Notes: a model not told the origin generated them from the sequence alone. DNA of 64,000 bases from Isoetes taiwanensis (GCA_021234155.1 JAJEKV010000027.1:11358716-11422715), one strand, 5' to 3'. Numbered from the stretch's first letter, positions 45,424 through 57,359 are shown. Numbers and translations: made by a program.

Positions 45424-46371
45424 GTTGATGTTACAGGTGCTTCCAGGGGTGGCCGTTTTTACGGACTCCTGACGGATATCCATGAGCACGGGGGTACCGT
45501 CGATAGCATGCCGGGGGCACAGTGGCTATGCGGCGGACCATAAGCTCGTAATCGGGCTATGGGGACTTCCGGGGTTAGCAAAGTTGGCCCTAGGGGCACA
45601 ACATTTAATGTTAGCAATAAAACATTAGCTATGGTTCCTTGTAACATTAATATAAATGTTAAAGGAAGCCACGTGGCACGATACTATTGGTTTGGGTGAA
45701 CCAATGGGGAATTAGCTTGGAAAGCTACGAATGCTTTCTGATACATGGCTGATCCATCTACAGCAGGCCGGATTTCTCTCTTGGATTGCATGCCAAGGCA
45801 TGATTGACACCTGGGGATGATCTAAACTGATAGATCATGCATTTTAGAGCCCAAATCGGTCCTATTTAAAGCCAAAGAGGGTGCTTTTGATAGACCCACG
45901 AATTGGAAAAGGCTTGAATATTGCTGTTTTGCTTCTGTTACAGGTCAGCCAAGGAGTCCTTGGTATTTTGCAGCCAAATCCGACCTCTTTGAGCACGATT
46001 TTGGTCCCTGAAGCACCCTGGGGGTGGCTGGATATCAGGGAAGCAATCCGGGCTGAATTCTTGCAAATCCTTGCAAGAGATTCACTTGTAATTGGAGTGC
46101 AACGGTGTGGGTTACATTGGCTGCAGTATTGCTTGCAAGAGTAAGCTTGCATCAAAGGAATTATCTCAGGGAGATAATTCACTGATCCTTGTGTGCAAAG
46201 GATCATTCGATTCTTTTGGAAGGAATCAAGAGGAAGCCAGGCTTCCTGATTAGTCTTTGGAAGGCTAATCCCATCGATCGTGGGGAACTCTGGGAGTTCG
46301 TGGAGTGGGCGGTAGATCGGTGGCCTTTCCCCGTTGTCTGGGAAGCTGCAGCATTGCTGCGTGACAGTTGA
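45424..46371 (+). mobile_element. Solo LTR of the gypsy family, 938 bp, perfect 5-bp TSD
   Basis: The LTR runs 45429-46366, from TGTTACAGGTGCTTCC to GCTGCGTGACA. GTTGA flanks it on both sides (45424-45428 and 46367-46371). Length, ends and internal blocks match the gypsy 3' LTR at 30794-31728, but the two are clearly diverged. Recombination between the LTRs of an older insertion explains it. Confidence 0.9.
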
Positions 46372-48285
46372 TATCACATTGGCATATGAGGCATCTATAT
46401 GGTGATATGAAGCAACGTGTGTGCCATAAATTGGTCTCACATATTTTTATGTTCTTATCACAAAGGATAGTGGTTCTCACACTTTGGCATATGGGCACAA
46501 TTAAGTGGTGTTGTGATAGAGGAATATACATGTTTAGTTAATAATTCAAACAATTTGCTCTTGCAAAATGATGATAATTATGTTGTTCAACTAGAAATGT
46601 TTTAAAGAACCAAATCGAGAAGAACAACAGTTAGCATTGTCCAATATAATCAAATACTTGCTTTATACATCACAAATAAGTGAGTAGAACTCTGTTTTGA
46701 CAAAAGAAAATTCAATTTTGAAGATCTAAAGGACTGTGGGTTATCAAATCGCAATATTTTTTAATCGATTCTCTTCAAGGGTGTAATCGCAGTATTTTTT
46801 TGCACCGAATTTTTTCACTATATTCTAACTGCACTGTAATTTTCGCAACCTGCAGATCATGCCAAACAAACCAAAGCAGACACCTTGTACCATACATGCA
46901 TACCCAAATCTGGCACTGCAGACCGAGAACTGTGTAAGAGTTGCCCAAACAGAAAAATCCCACTATAGTACAAAAGAAGCCAGAAAATTATGGAGTAGAC
47001 TTGCTTCCGCATTATTGCGAACCACATAGAATAAGAACCGGCTTCTTACAAAGAAGATTTTTGCAACAAATTCACTATGCCGAATCTAAAACAAGAAAAT
47101 TGTGAAGAAGTATGCGCATTCCTAGAAGACTCCCTGGGAGACTTGAAGTCCGAAATCCGGTCGGCAAGGGTTGTGATTGGGCATAAATTGTTGTCTTATT
47201 TTGTGTTTATGTGGTTTTTTTTTTTTTTTTTTTTTTGGGGGGGAGGGGTTCCTCCTAAGAAAAAGAGATGCCATAGTTATACGTACACTAAATAAGACAT
47301 GTCCTATCTAGGCTGTGTGAAAATAAATTTTACTTTTGCTGTGTTGGACCAATGAAACACCTTAACAAATTAGACACTAGTATCATGTGAAAAGCCCCCC
47401 AAAGCTCATAACAAAAGCTCCAAAAGCTAATGCTATCCAAATCGAGCAAATCGAGTAGCCTTTTCCAAATCGAGCAGGGGGGGCATCTCTAATATTCGGT
47501 CAAAGCTCGGAAGAAGGGCTTTTTGATATTCGACATTTCTAATCTTAGAACAGGAGTTTCCAAGGTCCTGAGGCAGCGATTTTTTGTAATAGCATTGGAT
47601 TTGCACTCTGCCCATCTGTAATTGCCTACAAAGGTACTCTATTTTTTGCTTTAACTTTATACGTCAGAAATTTAGATTCGTACGTACAGAACCTATCCCT
47701 GATAAATAGGTTCCTTTAACCATCGGATTGAATTCAAGGGCGAAGGAGGTACGTCTAAAATCCGAGTTCTTGTGGTTCCTCTTTCTGCTAAGTTATTCAT
47801 ACATAAGACTTCTCAGAAATCATTTCAATTCCGTAGTTTTTTATGCAAGCTTTCAAAAATGATTTCAATTCTGTAGTTTAGGTTGAAGGCACACTGTTGC
47901 TTTCAATTCTTAGATCTATATAATCTTAGTTAAAAGGGCTACCTGGTGAGACTTCGCTGTGCAAAAAAATGCAGCCTAGCCTATTCTGCTTTGGCTCGAT
48001 GTGCAAGACTGCCATGGAGCAGAAGCCATCAATCAAGAGTGTCGCCATTCTGTCTCAAGCCCGGTCTTCCTATTCTGCTCCAAGCGTATGCCCTCTCGTC
48101 ATTCTGCCTTTTCGTTGCCAAGCCCATGTCTTCTCTAAGCAGCATGAAATACATGAGAAGGAAAACGAAAATAGATGAAAATGGGGCAGCGTAACTGGGC
48201 TGTGTCTCTTCTGACCATTTCTAGACTCCGATATGAACCCTAGACCAATCTATCTTCTAATTTTCTTTTCTGACCCTTTCAAGTT
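46372..48285. other. Intergenic, no gene recognised
   Basis: It contains a run of about 22 T followed by G at 47215-47247 and a pair of AAATCGAGCA phrases near 47440-47475. A frame of about 60-80 codons near 47950-48190 is unrecognised. Confidence 0.4.
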
Positions 48286-48288
48286 TTA

Positions 48289-48477
48289 ATGGCTGCACAA
48301 TTCTGTAGAATCTACAACTACTCTCAGACCAAGTCCAAAAGCAACTTGCAGCAGTGACTTGCATTCATCAAGTTCTGCACCGTATTTCACTCCCAGAGGA
48401 CATCTGGCTTTCAAATCATCTGCCTTTATACGGAGAACATCTTCAGCCAACCCTGCTAGCAACATCAAAACCAACAC
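48289..48477 (-). pseudogene. Ornithine decarboxylase-like fragment
   Basis: The 63-codon minus frame includes VLRIKADDLKARCPLGVKYG followed by AELDECKSLLQVAFGLGLRV. This matches the fold type III PLP decarboxylase segment LLRI....ARCP-G-KYGA...E...LL..A..L-L-V-GVSFH of plant ODC. It breaks off before the GVSFHVGSG motif (it reads VVDSTELCSH) and nothing else of the enzyme is nearby. It is an ectopic exon fragment rather than a gene. Confidence 0.6.
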
Positions 48478-48835
48478 CTAGAGCTGCTAAAAGAGTTAGC
48501 AGTTTTCGGTCAGGGTTACGGTTCACTACATAGAATGGTTTCACTCTGGGCATAGCAGAAATCCAGCCCTTTCAAAGTCGAACAACTACACTCAAATCGA
48601 AAACATAAAATGCATCTTCCCTTTCTGTAGATATAATCTTATGCCTAATAAAGTCATCAATGTGCTTCTTCCCAAGCTTAATGAACACCAATTCGGGTGC
48701 AGTCCCTGCATATGGGTCACTTCCCTGACATGCAGGCTGCACACTGCATATGAGAGGAATTGTGACGCCATTTTCCTTATCGGACTCTTGTATGTAAAGG
48801 GAGAGTCATTTTTTTTTGCATATCATTACTAGAAG

Positions 48836-49150
48836 AGTACTGATAACTAGTTATCAGTACTGGAGGAGTGATGATAATTAATTATCAGTACTGGAGGAGT
48901 GATGATAATTAATTATCAGTAGTACTGACAAATTTTAACGCAGATAAGCCCGATAAGGCGGTTATCGGGTCGTCGCTTCTGATGTCACTTTTGATAACCG
49001 CCTCGGCCCTAACGGGCCTCGGCAGTTATCAAACACGTACAGACTCGGCCCTAACGGGCCTCGTCTGACGTGTACGTGCCAAATACCTGGCCGAGGACGT
49101 ACAGCCGAGGTCACGCATTTTTGGTTATCAGCCTTAGCTAGACCGATAAC
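48836..49150. repeat. Cluster of GATAA palindromes and GC-rich repeats
   Basis: A perfect 26-bp palindrome (48836-48861, centre AACTAGTT) is followed by 31-bp tandem units (48855-48885, 48886-48916), each with the palindrome TGATAATTAATTATCA. Next come GGCGGTTATC/GATAACCGCC (48957-48966 and 48993-49002). CTCGGCCCTAACGGGCCTCG is present twice (49002 and 49044), the second inside an imperfect CACGTACA...TGTACGTG hairpin. GGTTATC...GATAACC (49124-49147) closes the cluster. By eye, thirteen GATAA/TTATC words occur in about 310 bases. Function unknown: transposon end or regulatory region. Confidence 0.8.
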
Positions 49151-49349
49151 CTTACCTTGTTGGACTTCGCATGGAGCATCTTTGGCACCGAAGCAAAAAG
49201 AGGAAGTGGAGTAAAGGTCCTTCCTCCCAACTTTCTACCCACTGCACTAAATGTATGATAGACAACAAAACCTCCACCAAGCACTTCTTGATGACTAGTG
49301 CCACTACAAACTTAGCCTCGAGAGTTTGTCCGTTGATTCCATGACCCCA

Positions 49350-50192
49350 GCACTGCATGTCTCAAATAGAAGATTATGGTTGTCTAATGACATAATTCTA
49401 CAGGTGAGGAAATTGAAGATGACCTTACAATATTTGGGTAGGAGGATGTCATGTTTGCTTTAAAAATGCATTCTTACTGCCATGTACATAGGTTCTTTCA
49501 TCTGTTCTTTCATTTGCACTAGTGTCAGTTGCAGCAACGTGTTTGATAAATTATAGGGCATGTGAAACTAGAAAAATTTCTCAAAATTAGTTTTGGAGTA
49601 TTGCTATGTTTGCAAAATATTTTTCCGCTCTTGAATGCTACACTAGACAATATCCCAGGTGATATATCAAAGGGTGCTGAAATGCAAGGCCCAGACCACT
49701 TGCCCAAAAAGGTTGAAGCTGGTATAAGATTGTAGTTTTACCGCTATGCTCTGAAAAGGCATCCTGGTTTATACTTTCTCCTGAGTACAGATTTTTAAAT
49801 TGAACATTTCCATTTGTTCTTTTTCTTGAGAGTTATGTGTCTCATATCCCTTCTTGATCTGTGTGGACAGACTGTATCACTTTGGATGTTTAGAAGAAGC
49901 ACTGCATGTCTCAGACAGAAGATTATAGTTGTCTAATGACATAATTCTACTTACAGGTGAGGATATTTAAGACGACATTGCAACATTTGGTAAGAGGATG
50001 CCATATTTGCTTTAGAAATGCATTATTACTGCCATATACATCGGTTCTTTCATCTGCACTAGTGTCAGGTGCAGCAACGTGTTTGATAAATTATAGGGCA
50101 CGTGAAACTAGAAAAATTTCTCAAAATTAGTTTGAGTATTGCTGTGTTTGCAAAACATTTTTCCGCTCTTGAATACCAGACTAGACAATACT
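49350..50192 (+). repeat. Direct repeat pair of about 300 bp
   Basis: 49350-49653 and 49899-50192 align nearly end to end (GCACTGCATGTCTCA ... GCAACGTGTTTGATAAATTA ... CTAGACAATA) with small indels. The 245 bp between them is unique. No coding content. Confidence 0.85.
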
Positions 50193-51223
50193 GTGTGACC
50201 ATATTTCACATGACATTTACCTCATGAAACTAAATTTTGTGAATGGAGTAACTTATCTACACCAGACTACATATTACAATGAACCAAGGTAACGAACAAT
50301 TATATGCAGCCGATGATTTATGGAAAATTTTGGTTTTTATAATTCCCAGTCCTATGGAAAAATTTGGCTTTCAAAATTCCGAGGGTTATTATGAAGCACA
50401 CTTGAAGACCAAACAATCTATATTTGTGAAGAATCTAAGCATGATTGAACTTACCATGTAAAAGATTACCATGCATTTGGACATAGTGCAAAACGTATTC
50501 ATTATTCAGGATGCATTGTTATCTTCACATTATTGTATGGAGGATACTCAAAGCCTAAAGATAGACTGCTAAATAATCTCTGTCATTTGAATTTATGCAA
50601 TAGTTTGCATAATTTCACTACATTTATCTTTTCATGATACATGGTAGTTTTATTTTAGATTGTACACATCAAGGGTCCTCTACTATAACCCAATAAACCT
50701 GAAGATGACTTTACACGCATAATCCCTTACACGCTTTATGCAGTCACAGGCTATATGTTGAGGGACATGAATATCATTCAACATCATTTTGGCTTTGTTA
50801 TACTGCATTTTACCTTGATTACTCAATGGTTGTTTATTGCGAAATTTTATCTTGAAATGCCCTCACCAGGCTCCTGCCCATGGCATGTTCGTAGTAATAT
50901 TTTGCATTTTGGATTGACACCGTGTTGGTAAAAGAGAAATGTTCACGACTACTCTTTCCACCAATAATACACAAGATCTTGATCTTATGTTTCTCGTCGT
51001 TTCTCGTTGTTTGTCTTGCACTATTAGAGGATAGCCAATAGCAGGATAGTGGGAATGCCACCATCATTATGACACCAGAACATAAGGCAATAGCATAGGT
51101 TCAAATCTTGCATGTTCTTAGATTGATACATATCTGTAAGCTAGTCATTGCAGGAATATGTTTGCTTATTCACTATGTCAGTACCAACGACCTTCCCCAA
51201 ATGCAAGGGAGCTGAGGACGAGA
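50193..51223. other. AT-rich spacer, nothing recognised
   Basis: Short ORFs only. Confidence 0.4.
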
Positions 51224-51266
51224 AATGTTCGCGGCGGCCTTGACCGTCGCGATAAATTTCTTGTAA
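51224..51266 (+). repeat. Fourth copy of the hairpin/GATAAATTTCTTGTA repeat
   Basis: CGCGGCGGCC and ACCGTCGCG (51230-51251) are followed by GATAAATTTCTTGTAATAC. Same family as 5782, 5857 and 7167. Confidence 0.75.
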
Positions 51267-51284
51267 TACAAATAACTGCCCAAA

Positions 51285-51825
51285 TTAGATGGAAAATAGA
51301 TACATGGTTGTGGAGCAATTGAATCCCCAAGGTTTGTAAGGCTCCTCTTCATATTCCATATGATTAACATTGTTGTTTCAAAATGTTATTTCTATATTCA
51401 AAGCATTTTTTCAATTATCTTGGCTATACTTGAAAAAACTACAGTGAAATTGGTCAAAACCTTGCAATTAAAAAGTATTGTGAGTTGTACAACAATGTTT
51501 TGAACCTTAATTATGTCTTCTGACATCCGTGTTGGCAAGGCATACAGAATTAATTACACTGTAGTGGAATATAAACCTATAGTCCAAAAGACATGCATGC
51601 CTTTAAACCATACAATGCAAACAACTACCTAAATTAGATAAAAAATAGATACATGGCTGTGGAGCAATTGAATCCTCAAGGTTTGTAAGGCTCCTCTTCA
51701 TATTCCATATGAATAACGTTGTTATTTGAAAATGTTGTTCCTATATTGAAAGCGTTGTTTCAATTATCTTCCATATACTTGAAAAGACTATTTACTTCTA
51801 AACATGAAATTGGTGAAAACGTTGT
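51285..51825 (+). repeat. Second direct repeat pair, 180-190 bp
   Basis: 51285-51460 and 51632-51825 share GAGCAATTGAATCC and AAGGCTCCTCTTCATATTCC and run on through TCAATTATCTT and TGAAATTGGT, with about 85-90% identity by eye. Confidence 0.75.
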
Positions 51826-54091
51826 ATTGCCTACACATGCTGCAAAAACAATGAGTTGTCACAAAATAAACACAAAAGGCTCCTCTTCATTTTCCATATG
51901 ATTATTGTTGTGCATGTCTACTAAAAGTTACCAAAAACCAACTGGAACCAATGTTGTGACACTTGTATTGCCTACTTCTGTTGTTCAATCATGGCTAGAG
52001 GATTGTACCTTTGCTAGTTCCAACTATTGTGATATGTAAAAGTTTAAAAGTCTTTTCATCGGCAAAGACGCTTTGGATCCTCCATTTCCATATAGGATTT
52101 AAAACTTAAGTATAATTCTAAGTGTCAAAATGATTCAACTCAACCCAAGCCATGTTTCATTCAACCTCCGACCTAAGCAGCGTCATCGCCCCAAGGCCTC
52201 TATCCCATGCATCACTGCCATGGCCACATATAAGGTAACTCTAACAACGCCAGGAACAAGGTAATAAAATGCCATCTCTCTTACTAAGGGAGCTAGAGGA
52301 GACAACTTTGCTCATGGGCTTGCTGGTTGCATTATGGCCTCTATCATCGAATTGTGCTATATTTTTTGGTGTATAATATACTGAACGTTTTTCAATGGTT
52401 TTAATGGCATTGCATATTCCAATGGTTGAATACAATGGTTGAATAATCAAAATTAAAGCACTTAAACATAGTAATATCCCATGCATAGTAATGAGGCCAT
52501 TCCTCACTACTATATCGTATTCCAGTCCATTTGTTGCAATGTTTCTTGCGCAGCCACACCGGACATGCATCAAAAGGAAATGCATATATGAAACTATCAG
52601 GGATTAATGCTAGTAATTGCATCTCCTACAAGAAGGCAACTATTTCAAGGAAATGAAAGGAACATGATGAAGCTCCATGCTGTTCTATACATCAAAGCGA
52701 TATCTATCAAACCGAATATATGTCCATGTATCTGCAAACCACCCCAAAATAGAGCATTCAAGTTGGCCTGCACATGAAGTAGAATCACACAAGTTGCCTT
52801 ACTTGTTTGCCTTGTTTATTTAAAGGAATAAACTTTAGTTAGACGATAAGGCTCAAGTTCCGCAAAAGTGACCCTTTATCTTTATCTTTTCGTACCCTTG
52901 TGATTCAAAGTGGCCCTTATCTTTATCTTTTTCTACCTTGTACCTAAGCAAGATAAATTCTTCCATCAATTTGAGTGGGACATTATAGTGTCGATAGACA
53001 TATTAAAATGATTGGCAAATGTGATGGCCATAACGATTGTTTAAAGAGTGCAACGTGATTGTGTTGTTCATCCAAATGACCCAAGTGTTCATTAAACCCT
53101 ATGCAATCATTTATGTATATGTTTCTAACATGCATGTTGTACTGATACAAGATATGTGCTTATATATATTATTATGACACAACCTGATTGGGGAATACAC
53201 GCAACCTGATGTTAAAATAAATACTAATACTCGGAAGCATATGTTACAAAATTTGTTATCTCTGGCAAGAGGCAGTCAGGATTCTGGCATCCCGGAGACG
53301 GGTTTTGGTGCACGAAGACGCAAAGCTGCCATTTTTCTGTGGAACTAGCACACACCATTCTTGTTGCCAATGCATCTGTTGAGATCTTGGGCAAATAAGC
53401 GTGAAGCACACTCCTGAATTACTAAAACCTTTGTAGAACATTGGAACTGTTCAGAACTTAATTTTAAAACACCACAACTGTTACTTGCAGCTGCTATTTT
53501 ATGTGGGAATCAACTTGTTAGCAGCAGCATCATCATCATTATCACCCATCCTGTTAACCAAATCGTGCTATTTTTTCGCCACCATCTTTTCTCCTCCTAC
53601 ATGCATCTACGTTTAGAGCATTCAAACCTTGACTGCCATCTCTTAGAGCATTCAAATCTTGACTGCCATTCAAACCTTGACTGCCACCTGTAGGATCATC
53701 ATTCCCAAAGTGATGAGAATTCGAATTCTCATCACCATGCCATACCTGTTTTGGGGTCACATAATAAGCAAAATTTATGGCTTCTTATCAACATGTGGAG
53801 GTAAACGTTGCAGACCCAAGAAATTCATGTCACTGGTTCGTATTCCTTAATTAAAACCAATTCTTGAGAATATTGAGACATTGGTCGAGCATCTTCATTT
53901 GGGCCTCAAAGTTGAGCCACTCCATGTTTGTTTTACATGACGAATACGAATCAAAAGCATTTAGATTAGCACAATATATACACGCAACCCAGCCCATAAA
54001 TAAACAAGGGGAGAGAAACATGTAACAGACATTTCAGAGACCAAATTTTTGGATGGGGACTTTGACATATAATACTTTTGATTAACTTGAG
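51826..54091. other. Intergenic, no gene recognised
   Basis: Minus-strand frames at 53224-53441 look somewhat coding but match nothing known. CATTCAAA(C/T)CTTGACTGCCA is repeated three times at 53618-53690. The 3' end of the DUF1853 gene lies at the right border. Confidence 0.35.
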
Positions 54092-56423
54092 TCAGTTAGC
54101 TGAAGGTGACCATGCTATCAGAAATCCATGAGACTCATAGTTCTTGGTATCTGGCCAAGTGTCCTCCACAATAAATCCTCGACTGACCTCCATCCATGCA
54201 CCAGTTTCAGCTACATCCTTTCCAGCATGCTCATTAGAGACCAAGTTTTCCCAACACATTTCTGCAACCATAAAACGTCGCATTCGTGGTACTTGCCTTT
54301 TCTCAGCAGTTTGAGCAACCTCCTCAGCAATCTCAAGAAATGCCTCTATTGATAGCAACCTCGAGCAGCCAATCTTGTCTGACTCGTTGATTATTATAGG
54401 TGAAAGCCATTCCTTCTTAGGTACAATATACCACTTGCTATTTTGATGGAAAGGACGTGAGGCCAACTTAGTAAACATACCAATGTGCACCCACCAACCA
54501 GCCCAATGTTGTGAGTTCAGCTGCGATTTTTGCCAATTTGCTAATTGCCTTGTACAGTTCCCATCCTTGGAGATGGCATTTTCATTGCTTGTCAAAGCAT
54601 TATTACAGCCTTCAAAAGTCTGAAGTTTTATGTTTTTAAGGCTAGCTTCACCAAAACTTCTTTTCTGCATAAACTGATCTCGAATTCCATGCTGCTTTAG
54701 ATGATGCCATAACCTATATTCATAAAACAAATAGCCTTTCAAGAAAGCCCTTGGCCTGACTAATAGCGTGCAATCTGCACCTTTGTGTTTTTGCACAGCA
54801 TTAGTTGATTCCTGAATTGTATCAGGTAGCTGAGCTTGATTGAGATTCTGGCTTGGAAAAAAGAGGTTCATTAACAGGGGTCCAGCACATGGATTCGATG
54901 ACAGCAAAAGCTGCTTTTTTAGTCTTTCTTTCCTATCAGCCAGTGTCTCGCCCACATGAGGCCCTAGAAAACACCCTAAAAACGCATCTGTATTCCAGAC
55001 ATTCCTCCAATTCATTGAATCTGTATAGTGTATGGATTTGGAAATATCAAATTGTTCTTCATACTCGTCCTGTGGACATAAGCTGCCTGGTCTAGAGTCC
55101 TTCATGGCCCACCATGCAAATTCTGGGGTCTCGAGACCAAATGGCTCCCATGGCCCAGTATACAGCAAAAATTTTACTGACACCTCCCAATGTTCAACGT
55201 ATGCCCCATTGTCTCTGGACATTAGGCCATTCTTCGGAAAAGCAGGATTTGGCTCAGGCTGAACTTGAAAGAGGAAGTCAAACTCACCTACAGTATTTGC
55301 TCCCTTGTTCAGTGATTTCTTTTTTAGCTTTGACAACTGTTTCCTCTCTCTCCTTGTAAGAAGGGCATGTATACTTGGGGCCATCTCATGTGGGGGCTTA
55401 TCTTGTAAGCTATTTTCTATCTTGTTGAATGTCTCCGGAACGTCATCACAAATATGAATCCGAAAAACAGATGACTCATCATTACCTTGAAAATTAGGAA
55501 AGCTTTTATTTACATCCATTTGTTCCATTACTTGTTGAGAACAGAAAAGTGTCTCTACTTGTGAAGTTGGTGAATAAAGTATGACATACTCTACACAGTT
55601 TGCAAAATGATCTCCTGTATAGTTCCAATGCAATATGAGCGATACAATATTTACCCACAAGCAAGCAAAATATGTCTTCGAAATTACCTAGTCGAGTGCT
55701 TTCACGCTTTGATGTAAACCAATTCTTCACAGATTTCAAGTCCAGGTTCTTCAGCCAATCTGCAGTCTGGTCCCATTTATCTCGAGATCCCACAGGAATA
55801 TAGGTGCATGCTGTTGCAGATGGCAACTTTTTTTTTAATGTCATATCAAAGTTGTTAGAAATAAATTGTGGCAAATCAGCCCCAACTTGAATGAAACAAG
55901 ATGCCATTCACTACTAGATTGAATGGGCTCAGAAGACAGGTTGTGCCATTAATTTAATTTAACTAAGTAGAGAACTGCACCAGTTAGATAAATTGAGGGT
56001 TCTATTAAGCACAATGCTTTTGCTGAACTGGAAAATGGAAGAAATATGAAGTGCAATAGGGTAACAGCTCTTTACTACATTGAAGTCCTTACCTCAAGTG
56101 AGTCCAATAGAAGTGGTGGGCTTAGAATCACAAATGCAATATCCCGAATGAGCCTGCACCAAGATGAAATCCATAGACAATGACGCATAAATTTGCATTA
56201 AAAAAAGGAGGAGAATGTTTAACCTGTGGGGTAATCGCTTCAAAAACTCCCATCTTTCCAAGCTTTCAGAGTAGGAAAGCAATTCTTCAGAAACTTGCAG
56301 TTCGCTATCCACCTTGAAACTGCGTTGTGCGCGATCGATCAGATGAAGCTGCGACTTGGAAAAGAAATTGCAGTAGCTTCTTGCGAAGGGATAACAGAGG
56401 GCACGGTTTAGCAGAATGCTCAT
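54092..56423 (-). CDS. DUF1853 family protein, four exons
   Basis: Exons on the minus strand: 56224-56423 (ATG at 56423), 56093-56153, a third ending at 55688, and 54092-55614 with TGA at 54092. The chain reads KRLPHR/LIRDIAFVILSPPLLLDS and RL/GDHFANCVEYVILYS across junctions. These match DUF1853 landmarks (RDLAWAL-SP-LL; LG-YFE-L). It continues with GEFDFLFQV, HWEVSVKFLL, FLGPHVGETLADRKERLKKQ, RAFLKGYLFYE, HWAGWWVHIG and KWYIVPKKEWLSPI. DUF1853 occurs in bacteria and plants, and its biochemical role is not established. The start of exon 3 is unclear: the only in-frame acceptors near 55910 would include stops, so a non-standard junction or a small lesion is possible. No organelle signal is obvious. 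Confidence 0.85.
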
Positions 56424-56636
56424 AACATGAACATCTGCAAATGCACAACTGTGGTAAAATGAAATGTCTTCGACAATCGTACCCTTTTCTCTCTCTCCAC
56501 AGAATAAAAGGCTTTCCGAAATAAATAAAAGGGTAAATAAAATAGGATAAAAGGCAAACAAAAAAAAAGGGGCAAAAAAGGTTCTAAAACAGACTATATA
56601 TGCGGTGGCATTAGTGTTTGAAAGCAGAAATAAATC
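56424..56636. promoter_or_regulatory. Shared 213-bp promoter of a divergent gene pair
   Basis: The ATG of the DUF1853 gene (minus) and that of the DUF1685 gene (plus) are 213 bp apart. CTATATATG at 56594-56602 is a TATA box about 40 bases before the plus-strand ATG. An A-rich region covers 56515-56580. Confidence 0.6.
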
Positions 56637-57263
56637 ATGGAGCAAAACAAAACATCAAGACGATCTTCAAAGTTGCTCAAATCTAAATCTGATCTAGGTA
56701 CAAGTAGCGTCTATGGAGAGTGTTACGAGGAGGTATGGAAAAGGAGAAGGGCGCTACGGAGGTTGAGATCCTCAGTTTCCACTTCAGATCTCTCCAAGCT
56801 AAACGTGAAGCTGAATGAAGATGATTTTACAGAACTCGAGGGATGCATTGATTTAGGTTTTGGGTTTGAGCAAGGTCATCCTACACTCTGGGATGTCCTA
56901 CCTGCACTTCAAATGTGTTATGTGACCTCTCCGTCATCGTCAAAAAGTGTGAGAGAAAGAGAAGAGGAAAGAGGATATGATGCACAATTCATTGCAAAAG
57001 AAACCCTACTTGAATCTCTCCTTGAATCTCCTACTTCTCCTTTGGATGTAGAACAAGGGAGTGTTGAATCTAGCCCTCCTAGAGGTCCTTATCATGGTAA
57101 GTCTAATATAAGACGTGTTGTTAGTGGCTCTAAACTATATTCTCCTAGAAAGCTTGATCCCCACAAGCTTGAAGTGATTAAGTGGTGGGCCAAGGGTGTT
57201 GCTTGCAATTGTCGACAATCACAAATTGTCAACCTTTGCAAAGAAGAGAAAAAAGGCACGTGA
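56637..57263 (+). CDS. DUF1685 family protein
   Basis: A single 208-codon exon starts at ATG 56637, just after the TATA box. The conserved centre reads DFTELEGCIDLGFGFEQGHP followed by LWDVLPALQMCYVTS, the DUF1685 signature (ELKGC-DLGF-F ... L--TLPALELCY). The C-terminal KLEVIKWWAKGVACNCRQSQ matches the family's second block (K-WAQ-VAC-VRQ). The N-terminus is basic (SRRSSKLLKSKSDLG). The molecular role of this plant-specific family is not defined. The frame is intact. It is divergently transcribed from the DUF1853 gene. Confidence 0.88.
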   Translation: MEQNKTSRRSSKLLKSKSDLGTSSVYGECYEEVWKRRRALRRLRSSVSTSDLSKLNVKLNEDDFTELEGCIDLGFGFEQGHPTLWDVLPALQMCYVTSPSSSKSVREREEERGYDAQFIAKETLLESLLESPTSPLDVEQGSVESSPPRGPYHGKSNIRRVVSGSKLYSPRKLDPHKLEVIKWWAKGVACNCRQSQIVNLCKEEKKGT

Positions 57264-57299
57264 ATATGAAGGGAAGCATTTGATATAGAGGCAGCTTCA

Positions 57300-57359
57300 A
57301 ATAAGGCTTTGCAACACTATAATTCTATGAATAAGGCTTTGCAACACTATAATTCTATT
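57300..57359 (+). repeat. 30-bp perfect tandem duplication
   Basis: AATAAGGCTTTGCAACACTA plus the next ten bases occur twice in the 3' UTR region of the DUF1685 gene. Confidence 0.9.

Noticed and set aside
48939-49150. A CRISPR-like or bacterial array
   Set aside because: Repeats are irregular in length and palindromic at different scales, and the window is clearly plant nuclear DNA.
49303-49315. CACTACAAACTT as the missing 5' terminus of the CACTA end at 60168
   Set aside because: It matches only the first eight bases, and there is no subterminal 88-bp repeat or matching 3-bp duplication.
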